A stretch of 64,000 bases of DNA, taken from contig JAUKPH010000018.1 in assembly GCA_030549335.1 (NCBI GenBank), forward strand, positions 4,278,001 to 4,342,000, in the 5' to 3' direction. This stretch comes from Pontederia crassipes. Lineage: Eukaryota; Streptophyta; Magnoliopsida; Commelinales; Pontederiaceae. Below are positions 48,401 to 61,189 of the stretch, in pieces. The notes beneath the pieces were generated by a model that searched no databases, was not told where the DNA came from, and worked only from the letters and a program-made list of their open reading frames with translations. Made by a program: the position numbers and the translations under genes. Positions within the stretch are counted from its first letter, which is position 1, and each line of letters starts with the position of its first letter.

Positions 48401-50567
48401 TTTAAGTATCTAAGGTAATAACATCTCATGTGAGTAAATCAAACTATTCTAGTTCTTGTTAAACTTTAGATTGCAAAACGTCTGAGTCAATCCTTAGTTT
48501 AATAAGATATTAACACATGTTAATATGTTTGTCCTAAAGTACTAGTCATTCACACCGTGTAAAGACTACTAGACTATACAAAAATTAGCACAAACCCTGA
48601 GTTATTGAATTCACACTATGAATGCTTTAATTTGTAAAATTAGAAAATCAATTCACAAAAAATAAGAAATCATAAAAATAATCACTAATCTAATTACAAA
48701 AAATAATATGCTCAGTGAAAGGCATTAACATAGCATTCATAAACTTTATTATTCAAACTAATCAAATGAGTTTGTTCACTTTTCCTAACATAATTAAGAT
48801 CTCTATTACAAAAATGAATAAACTTGAAAGCATAGGTAAAGAGAATCCAAATAGTAGGCAGAAGATATAACTCATCACCTTTGATGATCTCTTAAGTCTT
48901 AACCACACAATGCAATACAAATACTGATTTATACTCCTATGAACAATCACCACCGAGCTCCAAAATATTTTTTTAGCAATGTATCACAAATCTTTCAAGC
49001 ACAATATTTGTACCTCAAAGGACTTTATTTATAGTTTTCAAGAGGCCTCTAGAGTTTCTATAGAGGATTTGATTTAATTGAGAGTCTTTTCATATTAAGA
49101 TATAAAAAAATTGCTCTAGACTTCTATTAGATTTTTTTTTAAAAAAAGCTTCAATTTTAATAAAACATGTTTCCAAATAATACTTAGGACATATGTTAAG
49201 GTTAGAGGTCTATGTTTTTTATGATCCCATATCACCTTAAATGATTCTCGCTACATCACATATGGCTTGATTGAGTCTATGATGAAGATAATAATTTAGG
49301 TTAAGAAAGATAACATATGAAAAACATGTGTTGACATTGCTTATACCTAATTGAAGAACTAAAATGATGATATTTAAATGCGGGATACATAATGTAACTG
49401 AAGGAAAAAAATAAAACAGGGCTACATGGTTTGACGAAAGCAAAATTTTGTGAGTAATTGTTTCTATTATGGGAGACGGCTCAACCCTAACAAATGAAAA
49501 TTTACACTTATCGAGGCACTATCCCCCATTGACTATTATAGTTTAGGTTGTATTATTTCACATGCCATACCATTAAAAATGGAGTGCTCCTCTAATTAAT
49601 AAAAAGAACATGAATGATGATGAAATTATGTTTCTTAAGATGATGAATAATGAGAAGTGATATTTTCCAAAATCGGGAGATAACTATCACATGATTTAAT
49701 CAAAACGTGACTTTCACTTGTATCAAAGATTGACCCTATGATTCATCATTTCTCTTATTCATATTGTTGTCCAAAATGGACTACGAAGCCTTCATTCTTT
49801 CTTATATTTCTTCTCTTATTTATATGCTTTCTATATGAATTTTTTTATATTAAAGACTATTGTTATTTGTATTTTTAAAATAACTGAAATAATATATATA
49901 TATTATTTATTTCAATCGAACTAAAAGAAAATGGAAGTAATTACTTATTTCCAATTTTATATCTCAAAAGATAATAATCACTTGAAGGAAAATAGTATCC
50001 CTCTTTTGAAAGGAACTAGTTTCCAAATTTGTGTGCAATTTAGTTCAATGGTCATTGATCAAGGTTTTTCTCATTATTAAACTACATATGAACAATAAAA
50101 AAAATACGTGATAAATTTGGAATTACTAAGAGTACAATGCATCTCATAATACATTACTTTTTGGAGTTACAAGGGTGTTTCTTGACGCACAAGCTTTTGT
50201 AGAAAAAATTAAAACATTTAAATATATACTTATGATTTTTTTTAAAATTTATTTGATTAAAATAGAAAAAAAATCATCATGTCAAATTAATCAAAAAATT
50301 ATGGCATATCAATGAATAACTTTAAAAGAAATAGCATACTACTTATTTGACAAAAATTGAAAACACACGAGTACATTGATATTTAATATGTAATAAGGAA
50401 GCTCTGGAGCCTTAGAGGTTAGGAATTTTAGGACAACATAAGAATCATATAATGGCACAAGCTATCCACATAATATAGGGATCATATTCATGTGCATTTG
50501 TCATCCGAGCAATATCGTATACTACAATCACTCATAATCATGTACCTACGACAATCAACATCCTCTT
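45422..50567. other. AT-rich intergenic DNA with old repeats
   Basis: No supported gene. Bases 45426-45560 are repeated loosely at 46197-46330 (TAGGTCAAAGTTAAATTGGTT, ATAATTATAATGGTCTTT), and 45590-45670 resembles 47225-47330 (ATTTTCTTTTCTTTAATTT). 47540-47950 (GGAGGGTGGGGGGATGAATT, then a TATAAGAATT region) resembles the LTR of a different copia group, but no ends were identified. The remainder to 50567 is featureless. Confidence 0.35.
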
Positions 50568-50950
50568 TGTTACGAAAAGAGAGAGAGAGAGAGGGATCGC
50601 ACGGAACACAGAAGAACGCGAAGAGGAAAAATGGCGGTGGCTCTTTGTTATGGAAAAAATGATGATTACAAGGATGGGTCTCTGTCTACACCATTGGGAA
50701 GTTTATATAGGCACTCCCTTTGACAGATAATATGAATTACATATGGTCTGAGACTCTAAATAAATTCCCTAAAAATAGGACACCTATCTCGTGATAAGAA
50801 AATAAATCAAATCCGAATCACATACATAATACCCCTAAAAATTTTTGCCCTCTTGCAACCCCCGCAGGGGGATCCCCGTAGGAAAATTCTGTTGAAGCGC
50901 ATGACTATGTAGGGGGACCAATTAGGTTCAGATTCAATGCATTATTAACA
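50568..50950 (-). repeat. 3' LTR of the copia element
   Basis: The left-hand LTR in window coordinates. It starts TGTTACGAAAAGAG and ends TTATTAACA. A polypurine tract GTCAAGGTGGAGATT (minus strand, about 50951-50965) abuts it, as expected for the 3' LTR. Confidence 0.93.
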
Positions 50951-51022
50951 AATCTCCACCTTGACTTGAATCATCTTCAGAGCACAAAGTATCACGCCGC
51001 TGCTAATTCCACCTTATAGTTA

Positions 51023-54000
51023 TTACCAAGTGTTAATGTTAAGCAAGTCCACGTAATGCTGAAACTTGCCATGAGGAACAGATTTGGTGAACATATCAGC
51101 TGGATTGTCTTCAGTGCCAATCTTCTTCACTTTGATCCTCTTCTCAGTGCGGATGAAGTGATACCTGACATCAATGTGTTTGATTTTTTCATGATGTACT
51201 TGATCCTTAGCTAAACATATTGCACTCAGACTATCACAATGCACTATAGCCTACTCCTGATGTACTCCGAGATCTCCAACCAAGCCTTTTAACCAGATGC
51301 CTTCCTTGGCAGCTTCTGTCAGTGCCATGTATTCAGCCTCTGTGGTAGACAGTGTAACTGATAGCTGAAGTTTGGTCTTCCAACTAATATCTGAACTGCC
51401 CAAAGTGAAGACGTAACCTGTCATAGATCGTCTTCCATTAACATCTCCAGCATAGTCTGAATCTGAGTACCCTGCAACCAAACACTCTTTATCACTTCTA
51501 TAGATGAGGTCAATATCAGATGTTCCTCTCAAATACCGAAAGATTTGCTTCACTGCTTGCTAGTGCTCTTTTCTGGATCGCTCATTAATCTACTGACAAC
51601 ACTGACTACATGAGCAATGTCTGGTCTTGTGCAAACCATGTCATACATCAGACTTCCAACTGCACTAACATATGGAACTCGAGACATGTACTCCTTCTCT
51701 ACTTCTGATTTTGGTGCGAAGGCAACAAAAAGATGAACATTTGCAACTGATAGAGTATTCAAAGGCTTCGCTCCAGACATTCCAAATCTGAATAAAACCT
51801 TCTCAATATAACTTTTCTAAAATAAGAAGAGTTTACCTTGTGTGCGATCCCTTAGAATTTCCATCCCCAAAATCTTCTGTGCTGCACCAAGATCCTTCGT
51901 GTCAAATTCTACACTGAGGAGCTTCTTCAGATTTTGAATGTCTGTCATGTCTCTGGCAGCAATAAGCATATCATCGACATACAAGAGCAGATAGATGGTG
52001 GAGTCGTCCTTCATCTTCTTATGATATACACAACAATCATAGGAACTTCGACTGAATCTCTTACTGATCATGAAGCTGTCGAACCTCTTGTATCATTGTC
52101 TGGGAGACTGCTTCAAGCCATACAGAGATTTCTTCAGACTGCAAACTTGATTCTCCTTTCTTGAAATGGAGAATCCCTCTGATTGGCTCATAAGAATGTC
52201 TTCTTCAAGTTCTCCATGAAGGAAAGCAGTCTTTACATCTAGTTGCTCGAGCTCTAGATTCTGATGTGCTACAAGAGCAAGTAGCACTCTGATAGAAGTA
52301 TGCCTGACAACAGGTGAGAATATCTCATTATAGTCCACACCTTCTTTCTGACTATAACCTTTAGCAACAAGTCGTGCTTTGCATCTTGTGCCTTCAACTC
52401 CTGAAATTCTAACTTTCTTCTTGAAGATCCACTTACAGTCAACAACCTTTCTGCCTTTAGGCAGCTTGATCAGCTCCCACGTCTGATTTTTGTGAAGAGA
52501 TTCCATCTCCTCATCCATAGCAGCGATCCACTCAGATTCGGCACATGTGATGACATCCCTATAAGAGGACGGCTCCAGGGATGTCATCTCTTCAGCTACC
52601 TGTAGTGCATAAGCAACCATGTCCTCGAAACCATATCGTTTAGGAGGACCCACTGCTTTGCGAGGACGTCTAGTAGCAATTCACTTCTCTTCAGGTTGCT
52701 CATCATATTCTTCACCTTCTAGTTCTGCTTCTTGATGTGATCCTTCAGCATCATCCTTAGTTTAAGTGATTTCAACCTCCACCTGTTTACTGACACTCTC
52801 TTCAGCCTCCACCTTCAACTGAAGCATTGATGCTTCTTCAAAGGTCACGCTTCTGCTATGGATGACTCTGTGTTCTGAAGGAGACCATATTCTATAGCCC
52901 TTCACTCCGCACCATATCCCATGAACACTCCTTCTTTGACCCTTGGCTCCAACTTCCCTTCACTGACGTGATAGTATGCTGGACAACAAAAAACTTTAGA
53001 GAAGTATAATCAGCAGGATTTTCTGACCATATCTCAATTGGAGTCTTGAGATCAATCGTAGTCGTCGGACTTCGATTCACCAAGTAGTAATCTGTGTTAA
53101 CAACTTCAGCCCAGAATGTCCTATTCAGGCCAGAGCATGCACCTTGCCCTCTCCAGAAGTGTCATGTTCATTCTTTCTGCAACTCCATTCTGCTGTGGAG
53201 TATCTCTGTCTGTGCGATGTCTGACAATGTCTTCATCTTTGCAGAACTAGTCGAATTCAGCAGAACAGAACTCCAAACCATTATCAGTGCGAAGGCGCTT
53301 AACTTTCTTCGACGTCTGATTTTCCATCAAAACCTTCCACTGCTTGAAGGCTATGAAAGACTCACTCTTGTGCTTCATCATGAATACCCAAGTCATCCTC
53401 GAGTAGTCATCAATCACGGACAGGAAGTACCTAGCACCTCCTAATGATAGAACAAGAGAGGGACCCCAACAATCGGCGTGGATGTAGTCAAGTGTCCCCT
53501 TCGTTCTGTGCACTTTCTTGCCAAACTGAAGCCTTCGCTGTTTGTCGAATACACAATGCTTGCAGAAATCAATTTCAGATATCTTCTGACCTCCTAGAAG
53601 ACCTTATTTGCTGAGAATATTCATCACATTCTGACTCATATGTCCAAGACGCATGTGCCACAGTATGGACATATCTGATTTGGATGAACTAGCCACTGCA
53701 GCAACACCAGAGACTGTTTTGCCTTATAATATATACAAGGACTTCTGTCTGACTCTCTTTAGAACCGTAGCATCACCTTTCATGACTGTGAGGATACCTC
53801 CAGCAGCATTGATCTGACATCCTTTAGAGTCGATGACTCTAAGTGATATCAAATTCTTCTTCAGTGGCGGAACATGGTGAACTTCTGTCAGCGTCCTCAC
53901 AAGATTGTCATGAGTCCTGATCTGTACAGAACCGATCCCAACTATCTGACATGCTACATCATTGCCCATGATGACGTTTCCACCATCAATCTTCTAATAA

Positions 54001-54061
54001 GTTGAGAACCACTCTTTTTTCGGAGTCATATGATAGGAACACCCCGAATACAGAACCCAAC
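51023..54061 (-). pseudogene. Copia pol region: protease, integrase, reverse transcriptase, RNase H (broken)
   Basis: Minus-strand pieces in order: the protease motif WVLYSGCSYHM (54061 down), in which the catalytic Asp of the usual DSG triad is Tyr (codon 54048-54050). Next are the pre-integrase region, integrase (HADCWGP, DDYSRMTWV, RLRTDNGLEF), reverse transcriptase (KTAFLHGEL, YVDDMLIAA) and RNase H (YSDSDYAGD, TEAEYMAL, IDVRYHFIR, ADMFTK). Stops at 52093-52095 and 51560-51562 replace Trp codons, and a frameshift lies near 51565-51590. None of the enzymes can be made full length. Confidence 0.93.
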
Positions 54062-54176
54062 TATCCTCCAAACATCCTTGATCAGAAGCAGCCAGAACCA
54101 GATCATCTTCGGAATTCTCAGTTTCATGTGCCATCACAGCGACGGGGGCCTTCTTCTTCTTCGGGCAATCCTTTTT

Positions 54177-54917
54177 TCAATGACCTGGTTCCTTGCAGTA
54201 ATTGCAGATATCTTTCGTAATGATTTTCTTCTTCTTCGGCTTGGATTTTTTCGAATTCGAGGACTGTCCTTTCTCTACGGTCGATATTAAACCCGTGGCC
54301 TGAGTCTCTGCAGAATTTTCAGATGCCCTATGCCGAAGTTCACGAGTATGTATGCTCGATCTTATTTTTTCCAGACTTATAGTTTCCTTCCCGATAATCA
54401 TAGACTGAACGAAATTCTCATATGATGGAGGAAGCGAAACTAACAGAATTAGGGCAGCATTTTCATCCTCGATCTTAACATCGATATTTCTGAGTTTCAT
54501 CAACAAAGAATTTAACTGATCAAGATGTTCCTTTAGAGGGGTGCCTTCTTGCATGCGAAGAAAGAACAGACGTTGCTTCAACAGCAACTTGTTGGTGAGA
54601 GACTTCGTCATATACAGACTCTCGAGTCTCAACCATTGACCGGCCACCTTTTCTTCATTTGCGACCTCGATTATCACCTCATCCGCCAGACACAATAGAA
54701 TCATCGAGTGCGCCTTCTCCTCCTGTGCCGTCAAAGTTGCGAGGTCGATCTCCTTTTCTTTGCCCTTCGAGTCTTACTCCTTTGGTTTGTTCATCGACAC
54801 GTTTGAGAGCGGCGCCCAGACTTCTTGTTGCTTCAGAAGCGCCCGCATCTTGATCTGTTACAACCCGAAACTATTCATGCCGTTGAACTTCTCCACGCTC
54901 ACATTGTGCGACGTCAT
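54177..54917 (-). pseudogene. Copia gag region (broken)
   Basis: Starts near the ATG at 54917 (MTSHNVSVEKFNG), with a stop at 54858-54860 where related proteins have Trp before QIKMRALL. The long middle frame (LLCLADEVI, FFLRMQEGT, LVSLPPSYENF) is the UBN2-type copia gag. It ends in a zinc knuckle CNYCKEPGH whose next Trp codon is TGA at 54177-54179, just before the final Cys. A Lys-rich linker precedes it. By family role it would build the virus-like particle. It is interrupted and so non-functional. Confidence 0.9.
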
Positions 54918-54952
54918 CTCCCTGTAGATCGAGAATCGCTGACGAATCCTAA

Positions 54953-54965
54953 GGCTCTGATACCA
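54953..54965 (-). other. Primer-binding site of the copia element, initiator Met tRNA
   Basis: On the minus strand the 13 bases TGGTATCAGAGCC lie just inside the 5' LTR, complementary to the 3' end of plant initiator methionine tRNA, the usual copia primer. Three bases separate it from the LTR end. Confidence 0.92.
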
Positions 54966-54968
54966 GTT

Positions 54969-55359
54969 TGTTACGAAAAGAGGGAGAGAGGGATCACACG
55001 GAACACAGAAGGACGCGAAGAGAAAAAACGGCGACGGCTCTTTGTTATGAAAAAATGATGATTACAAGGATGTGTCTCTGTCTAGACCCTTGGGGAGTTT
55101 ATATATGCACTCCCTTTGACAGATGATAGGAATTACATACGGACTGGGACCCTAAATAAATTCCATGAAAATATGACACCTATCTCGTGATAAGGAAATA
55201 AATCAAATTCGAATCACATACAGAATACCCTTAAAAATTTTCGTTCAAGGGGCTCTGACCCTTTGCAACCCCCGCAGGGGATCCCCGTGGAAAAATTCTG
55301 CTGAAGCGCCTGACTATGTAGGGGGACCAACTATGTTCAGATTCAAGACATTATTAACA
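54969..55359 (-). repeat. 5' LTR of the copia element
   Basis: The right-hand LTR. It starts TGTTACGAAAAGAG and ends CATTATTAACA, matching the 3' LTR along its full length with scattered substitutions. It would carry the promoter for minus-strand transcription. Confidence 0.93.
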
Positions 55360-55942
55360 CTCTCGTAAGTATAAAGTCCAATGTGGTAAGTCGTGAAATA
55401 GTTCTTTCAAACATAATACATTCCTTACTATTTCTAAAGACTCAACTGTGCCTAAAAGGCACCCGTAATTAATATTTGACTGTGAATCACTATATATAAT
55501 CTCTGAACTATTTTTCTCATTCTTTTAAATGTAATCGGAGTGAAACTACAAATACGTATAATTAATTAATTATACACCTAACATGCACATGGATCTAACA
55601 CTTGAAGTCTTGAAACATGCACAATTGGATTAGATTTTGTTGAATGGCTTTTTGTTTAATCAGACAACATGACACCACATGATGAACTCAATGAAATTTC
55701 AATGCAATGCTGGTGGGGTGCCACCCTGAAACTAATTAGATTTTGTTGTTGTCAATGCTTTCATGTCGGGGACAAGATCGAACCCCACGTCGTCCAACCA
55801 ACTCCGCTCTTCTCCTCTGACCGTCCGTAAAACTATGTTGGAAACTGCCCGCCTTGAGCAATCCAGTACTCGCTAACTGCTGCCGCCGCGCAGCCCACCG
55901 TATCCTCCTTCCTGCTCGCAAGAGTTCAGAATAAGCAAAGAG
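55360..55942 (+). promoter_or_regulatory. Spacer and probable promoter/leader of the WAK gene
   Basis: Unique sequence between the copia element and the WAK start codon. No convincing TATA box was chosen. The last 80 bases before the ATG are GC-rich and C/T-rich, like a leader. Confidence 0.35.
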
Positions 55943-58900
55943 ATGCTCTGGCTGGTCGTCGCGCTGCTGGTCCATGTCGGAACGTCGACGCCCGCGGCGG
56001 CGGCGCCCGTGGCACGGCCAGGATGCCAGACGGCCTGCGGAGGTCTCGCGGTGCCCTTCCCTTTCGGCATGGGCCCGGCCGACGGCGGCTGCTTCCTGCA
56101 AGGCTTCGACCTCACCTGCAACGCCACGTTCAACCCTCCGAAGCTCTTCCTCAGCACAGGCAACGTGGAGGTTCTAAACATAAGTCTCGACGGCGCGCTG
56201 CGCGTCGACCAGTGGTTGGCCTACGACTGCTATTACGAGAACGGCACGAGGGGGAGGAACAAGGCGTGGATCGATCTGAAGCAACGGCCGTACAAGTACT
56301 CCGACGCCGGGAACAAGTTCGTCGCCGTCGGGTGCGACACCCTCGGCTACCTCGACGACCTCGACCAGAGGTTCTCCACCGGGTGTGCGTCCCTTTGCAG
56401 CAACATGTCCTACGTGATCAACGGGACGTGCTCCGGCATCGGCTGCTGCGAGACGCCGGTGCCCAAGGGGCTCAGGGCCTTTGAGTTCAGGCTTGGAAGC
56501 TATTACAACCATAGTTACACCTCCAGCTTCAGCCCTTGTAGCTACGCCTTCTTGGCTGATCGCTCGTTTGTGTTCAATGCCTCAATCTTCTTGGACTTCA
56601 TAGGCAGGAAAAAGCTACCAGTGACACTGGAATGGGCTGTTGGAAGCCAGAATTGTGAGGAGGCTAAGAGGAGCAGCAGCAATGGAGAATATGCATGTAA
56701 AGATGAGCACAGTGTGTGCCAGAACTCGACAAATGGACAGGGATATCGCTGCAATTGCCGGAAAGGATACCACGGCAACGCGTACCTTGGGGGCGGATGC
56801 GAAGGTGCCATGCTTGCTTCAAAGCTCTCATGCTAATTGTATGTTTCAGAAAACAGTTCTTCATAACATAGGCGAGTTAGAAAAAAACAAGAAAAGGTTA
56901 ATTACTTGCCATATTTCTTGGTTTGTCATAATTGAGATTTTACCTAAGAATCAGCGGAACTTGAGATTTTCTGAAACATAGGAGTAAAGATGGATAAGAA
57001 AGATTTATGGTAGCAGCGTCGCAGGATCTAATCCTGTTGAACTTTTACTACTGAGCTGTGCCTAGTAGTGACTTAATTATGGTATATCAATGCTGAGTTA
57101 CTTGAAAACCATTTGCTAGTTATGAATGAAGAAACTTCAATTGCTTTCTGATAAGTTCTTTCTAATTTCAGCGTTGAGCATTGAGATGCATTTTCATAAT
57201 TTTTTATCTTCCCTGAATACTCTACGTATGAAACATTTCATCTCTCTTCTGTTTCCAGGGAAGTAGTTGAGTGATGTGCATTGTGAATTGAATCATTAAC
57301 ATCCAAGTTTGAATTGCCATCTTGCAGTTTCTGAATGATATTGTTTACTTTTACCATTTTCTTCATTTGATTACTGCGTGAATCTATTTCTTTAGTTCGA
57401 TCTGGTGGTTGCGAATACTTAATTTCATGCGATGTAACAGATGTAGACGAGTGCCTAATCAAGGAAATGAATCAATGTGTTCATGAATGCATAAATATAC
57501 CTGGAAATTATACCTGCCGTTGCCCAAGGGGGATGCATGGAGACGGCCGCAATGACGGAACCCGTTGCACAGCTAAGTTAACAACCCTTCAGATGCTTAT
57601 AGGTGATCATCTCCTTGTACTTTAACTCATGAACATTCTTCTGATAGCATGAACTCTGATATTCTTAAACTTTCATTTGGACAAACTATGTTCCTGATCA
57701 GGAAAATCGTAAGCGGTGATGATTATAACGATAAGTCTTAAAATAGACAGATTAGAATAATTCATCAAGTGAACCTTTCAAAACTGTTGATAAAACGAGA
57801 TGAACGACAAACAGAAAAAAAAAACATTTCTGAATTTTAAAACTTAATGGCTAAACTAGAGAATGTTAAGTGTGCTTTGAATATGGAATATTTGCATACT
57901 GCAAAAACATGAAAGAACCTTGCTTATTTTTTGTTTCAGGTATTGGCACTTGTATCCTGTTCCTCCTTGCCGGTGTTTCATGGTTGTACTGGATTATAAG
58001 GAAAAGAAACCTTATCCAACTCAGGGAAAAGTTCTTCAGACAGAATGGAGGTCTTTTTCTTCAACAACAAATCTCCGCGGCAGGAGGTTTTGCAAATGCA
58101 ACAAGGATGTTTACCTTGGATGAGCTGCGGAAAGCAACCAGCAATTTTGATGACAGCAACATAATCGGTAAGGGAGGATTTGGCACAGTGTACAAAGGCA
58201 TTCTGTTGGATAAAACAGTAGTGGCAATTAAAAAATCCAAGATTTCTGACCAAGGCCAAGTGGAACAGTTCATCGATGAAGTTGTTGTTCTTTCCAACAT
58301 AATCCACAGAAACGTGGTGAAGATCTTGGGTTGCTGCCTTGAGAGTGAAGTGCCACTGCTGGTGTATGAGTTCATGTCAAATGGGACCCTTTCAGACCAC
58401 CTTCACGAAGGTAACAGAATCGCATTGTCATTCGAGATGCGATTAAGGATTGCTGCAGAGTCTGCAGAAGCATTGGCCTACTTGCACTCTTCAGCTTCCA
58501 CGCCCATAATTCACAGAGATATCAAGTCTAGTAACATTCTCTTGGATGAGAACTACACTGCTAAGGTATCAGACTTTGGCACTTCGCGTTTAGTTCCGTT
58601 CGACCGGAGCTGCCTTAATTCATTAGTAAGGGAACTTTTGGGTATCTAGACCCGGAGTACTTCCACACCGGCATGTTTACAGATAAAAGTGATGTATACA
58701 GTGTCGGAGTGGTTCTCGTTGAGCTGTTGACAGGTGACAAAGCCATATCAAAGACCAAGTTAACTCAAGGTAATGGCAACCTTGCCAACTGCTTTATTTC
58801 AAGCATGAACGGGAATCGGCTTTCCGAAGTTTTGGATAAATCAGTGGGGTCGGAGAGAAACATGGACAGGGTTTTGGAGGTTGCAGAGCTTGCCAAGAGA

Positions 58901-59134
58901 TGCCTCCAACTGAAAGGAGATGACAGGCCTACCATGAGAGAGGTCGGAATGGTGCTCGGGAGCCTTGGAACAGCGAAGAAACACCCTTGGATCAAAGAAA
59001 AGAATGAGTTGGCACAGCCTTTGGACGAGCCATTGTTACTAAATGATCAAGCAACATCATACACCGGCGGCAGCGCTTACGGCGACAGGGATTCTTCGTA
59101 CACCGGCATCGTGGCATTTAACATCATGAGATGA
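55943..59134 (+). pseudogene. Wall-associated receptor kinase (WAK-like), frameshifted in the activation segment
   Basis: Exons 55943-56804, 57441-57602 and 57940-59134 join in phase. Signal peptide 1-21 (MLWLVVALLVHVGT), GUB_WAK pectin-binding region from about residue 28 (CQTACGGLAVPFPFGMG), a CCETPVP motif, and two EGF modules: CKDEHSVCQ..CNCRKGYHGN, and a calcium-binding DVDECLIKEMNQC. Then one membrane span (ILFLLAGVSWLYWII) and a Ser/Thr kinase with GKGGFGTVYKG, VAIKKSK, IIHRDIKSSN and SDFGTSRL. A single G is missing near 58632: the frame runs LNSLVRELLGI and stops at 58648, while the next base phase restores GYLDPEY through the end (DKSDVYSVGVVLVELLTG). With one base restored the length would be a normal 739 residues. 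WAKs sense pectin fragments at the wall. This allele would lack half the kinase unless the base is a sequencing error. Confidence 0.88.
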
Positions 59135-60560
59135 TCACTGATTCATAATGTTCTGTTGCAATAAGATAAAAAAAGTAAGGATGCAATGACACGGCTTCTG
59201 AAACTTATGCTTATGATCTCTCCGAGTGTGCTGGTGCCTCGCTGTGGCCTGCCTACCTTGTAAAAGGGATGAGGGAGTTTAATATTGTTGTATTCATATG
59301 ATTCTGTACCATATTCAGAGGCCCTATATGATTTTATGCATTCGTTTTGCTATGGAAATGCACATTTTCATTTGGGGAATATTTGACCTCTGATCAAAGA
59401 TCCCACTGAAGTTGTCGAACTACTGAACAAGGTATTAAAGAAAAAGAAACAGGACAATGAGAGGGACAACTAAACTGATTGAGTACATGTGCCGTGAAGT
59501 GTTGCACTCTTGCTCATTACTTGATCTGTTTCTCAGCATATTGCAATGATAGACATCTGTGTAACTATGCGTATATGTTCTCTCCTTGATGATTAATCTT
59601 AATATGACACTTACATGCATAATAAATAAGTACAAATATATTCATCAATCATCATGAATAATGACACCAAAATTAGGTCTGAACTTTTGATTTTCACAAA
59701 AAAAGAAGAATAAGGTACTAGTAGCCACAGATTCAATCCTCGGAGTCTCCATTTTGACAAGAAAATAAATCATTACCGCTCTATCATTCCGACTCCGAAT
59801 TAGTTGGGTGTTACTAGCCCTGAACACTGGAGGCCTCGTAGATCCGAACTGGCAACAAAAAAAAAAAGAATCAACATTTTAATAACCTTTTTCTTAAAGT
59901 TTAAGGCCTCAAGAATAATATTTTTTATATTTATTATCTCAATAATTTTTAAATACCATTATCTTATTTTGTGTGCATTATATCCAAAATATTTGAACTT
60001 TTGTTTTGATCTCGAATTTAGTCTATTTGTTTTACTTTTGAATAAAATGTCGTAAACTTCTAAGTTGATTACATTATTATATCTTTTATTATATTTGTAT
60101 TATAATTATATTAAATATTACTTCAATAATCATCACATAGATAAGTGGACATCAGAAACTTTTATTCAACTTTTAACATTACAGAAAGTTAATCAAAGTT
60201 TAAGTTATATAAATTTAAAATAATGTTATATTTATTTGTAGCTAAGTAAAAAAGTATTAAGTTGGCGACTTAAAAAAGTAAATTTAAAATCATTGAATCT
60301 ATATTTAACGATCTTATTTTATCTAATTATAACATTAAATTCAAACTAATTTAACTTAAAATTTAAGTTAGATTTTAGATTCAAACAAAAGTTGATAGTT
60401 TTTTTTTTGTAAGAATTATGCTTTTAATTTTACTTTAAACCTACAAGTTACAATTTTTTTTTTGTAAGAATTATCCTTTTAACTTTACTTTATACCCACA
60501 AGTTACAAATTTGAGCTCTATCTTTCAAAACTTCTCTCTCGCAATATGGGCCATTCATTT
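59135..60560. other. WAK 3' UTR and AT-rich intergenic DNA
   Basis: Sequence to about 59340 is plausible 3' UTR. Beyond it lie AT-rich stretches, with the word TTTTTTTTTGTAAGAATTAT.CTTTTAA repeated near 60400 and 60460 in a short tandem duplication of about 62 bases. No gene. Confidence 0.4.
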
Positions 60561-61140
60561 TTACATCTAAGATTAGGATTCATCTAACATTTTTCTCTCT
60601 ATCACTCCCTTCTCTCTCTTTCTTCTTGGACAGATTGCACGAACGGTGACGACATTTGGATGAACGATGGCAACGAACTATTGGAGGCGGCCAACGATGG
60701 GGGAACGACGGCGTGGACTCGACGATGCGGATTGATGGCGGGGCAACGTAGACGGCGTCGATCGATGATGGGGCTGCGTGGATCGAGGCGGTGCCTATTG
60801 GCATGACGCAGATGGGGATCAATGTCGACGACAGGTTTAATGGGCGTGTAACACCCATTTTGTGAAACGCTGTGCAACAACCCTATCTTGACCATTCAAG
60901 AGATATCAACGATGAAGATGAAAACCACTATTGTTTTCCCTTCTTCCCCCTCCGGCGCTCTCTCTTCTCTGCCTTCTCTCTTTTCTCTCTCCTCCTCTGA
61001 CGCTCTCTCTTTGCTATCTCTCCTCTCTGATCGTCACTGTCGTCGCCTCCCCTCCGTTCTCTCTTCTCTCCTCCGATCTCTGCCCTCCATCCTCGATCTA
61101 CCGAAATTCTATATTTTATTACAGAAAATGGAAGAGAATT
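60561..61140. other. GC-richer region with CT-rich stretch, no supported gene
   Basis: Bases 60600-60840 are GC-rich with open frames on the minus strand, and 60930-61090 is a long C/T-rich run (CTCTCTTCTCTGCCTTCTCT and so on). TGTAACACCC near 60847 resembles the start of an LTR. The frames have no recognised domain, so I do not call a gene. Confidence 0.3.
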
Positions 61141-61189
61141 GAGTCAGAAATCCACAGAAACAAACTACGCTAAAATCGAAATTCAAACG

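Larger units (their letters stand above)
50568..55359 (-). mobile_element. Ty1-copia LTR retrotransposon, non-functional
   Basis: Two LTRs (50568-50950 and 54969-55359), both TGTTACG..TTAACA, bound a 4-kb interior read on the minus strand. Flanks CTCTT and CTCTC form a 4-of-5 target-site duplication. The order gag, protease, integrase, reverse transcriptase and RNase H is that of Ty1-copia. The interior is disabled by stops and frameshifts. The LTRs differ at many positions and by small indels, including about 15 bases (GTTCAAGGGGCTCTGACC region) present only in the right LTR, so the insertion is not very recent. Confidence 0.95.

Noticed and set aside
56023..56484. Alternate-frame Arg-rich proteins over WAK exon 1
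   Set aside because: They are products of GC-rich coding sequence read in the wrong frame. The WAK frame has the signal peptide, Cys pattern and splice phase.
58632..58660. A 24-base GTAAG..TCTAG intron that would bypass the WAK frameshift
   Set aside because: Far too short for a plant intron, and it would remove conserved activation-segment residues.
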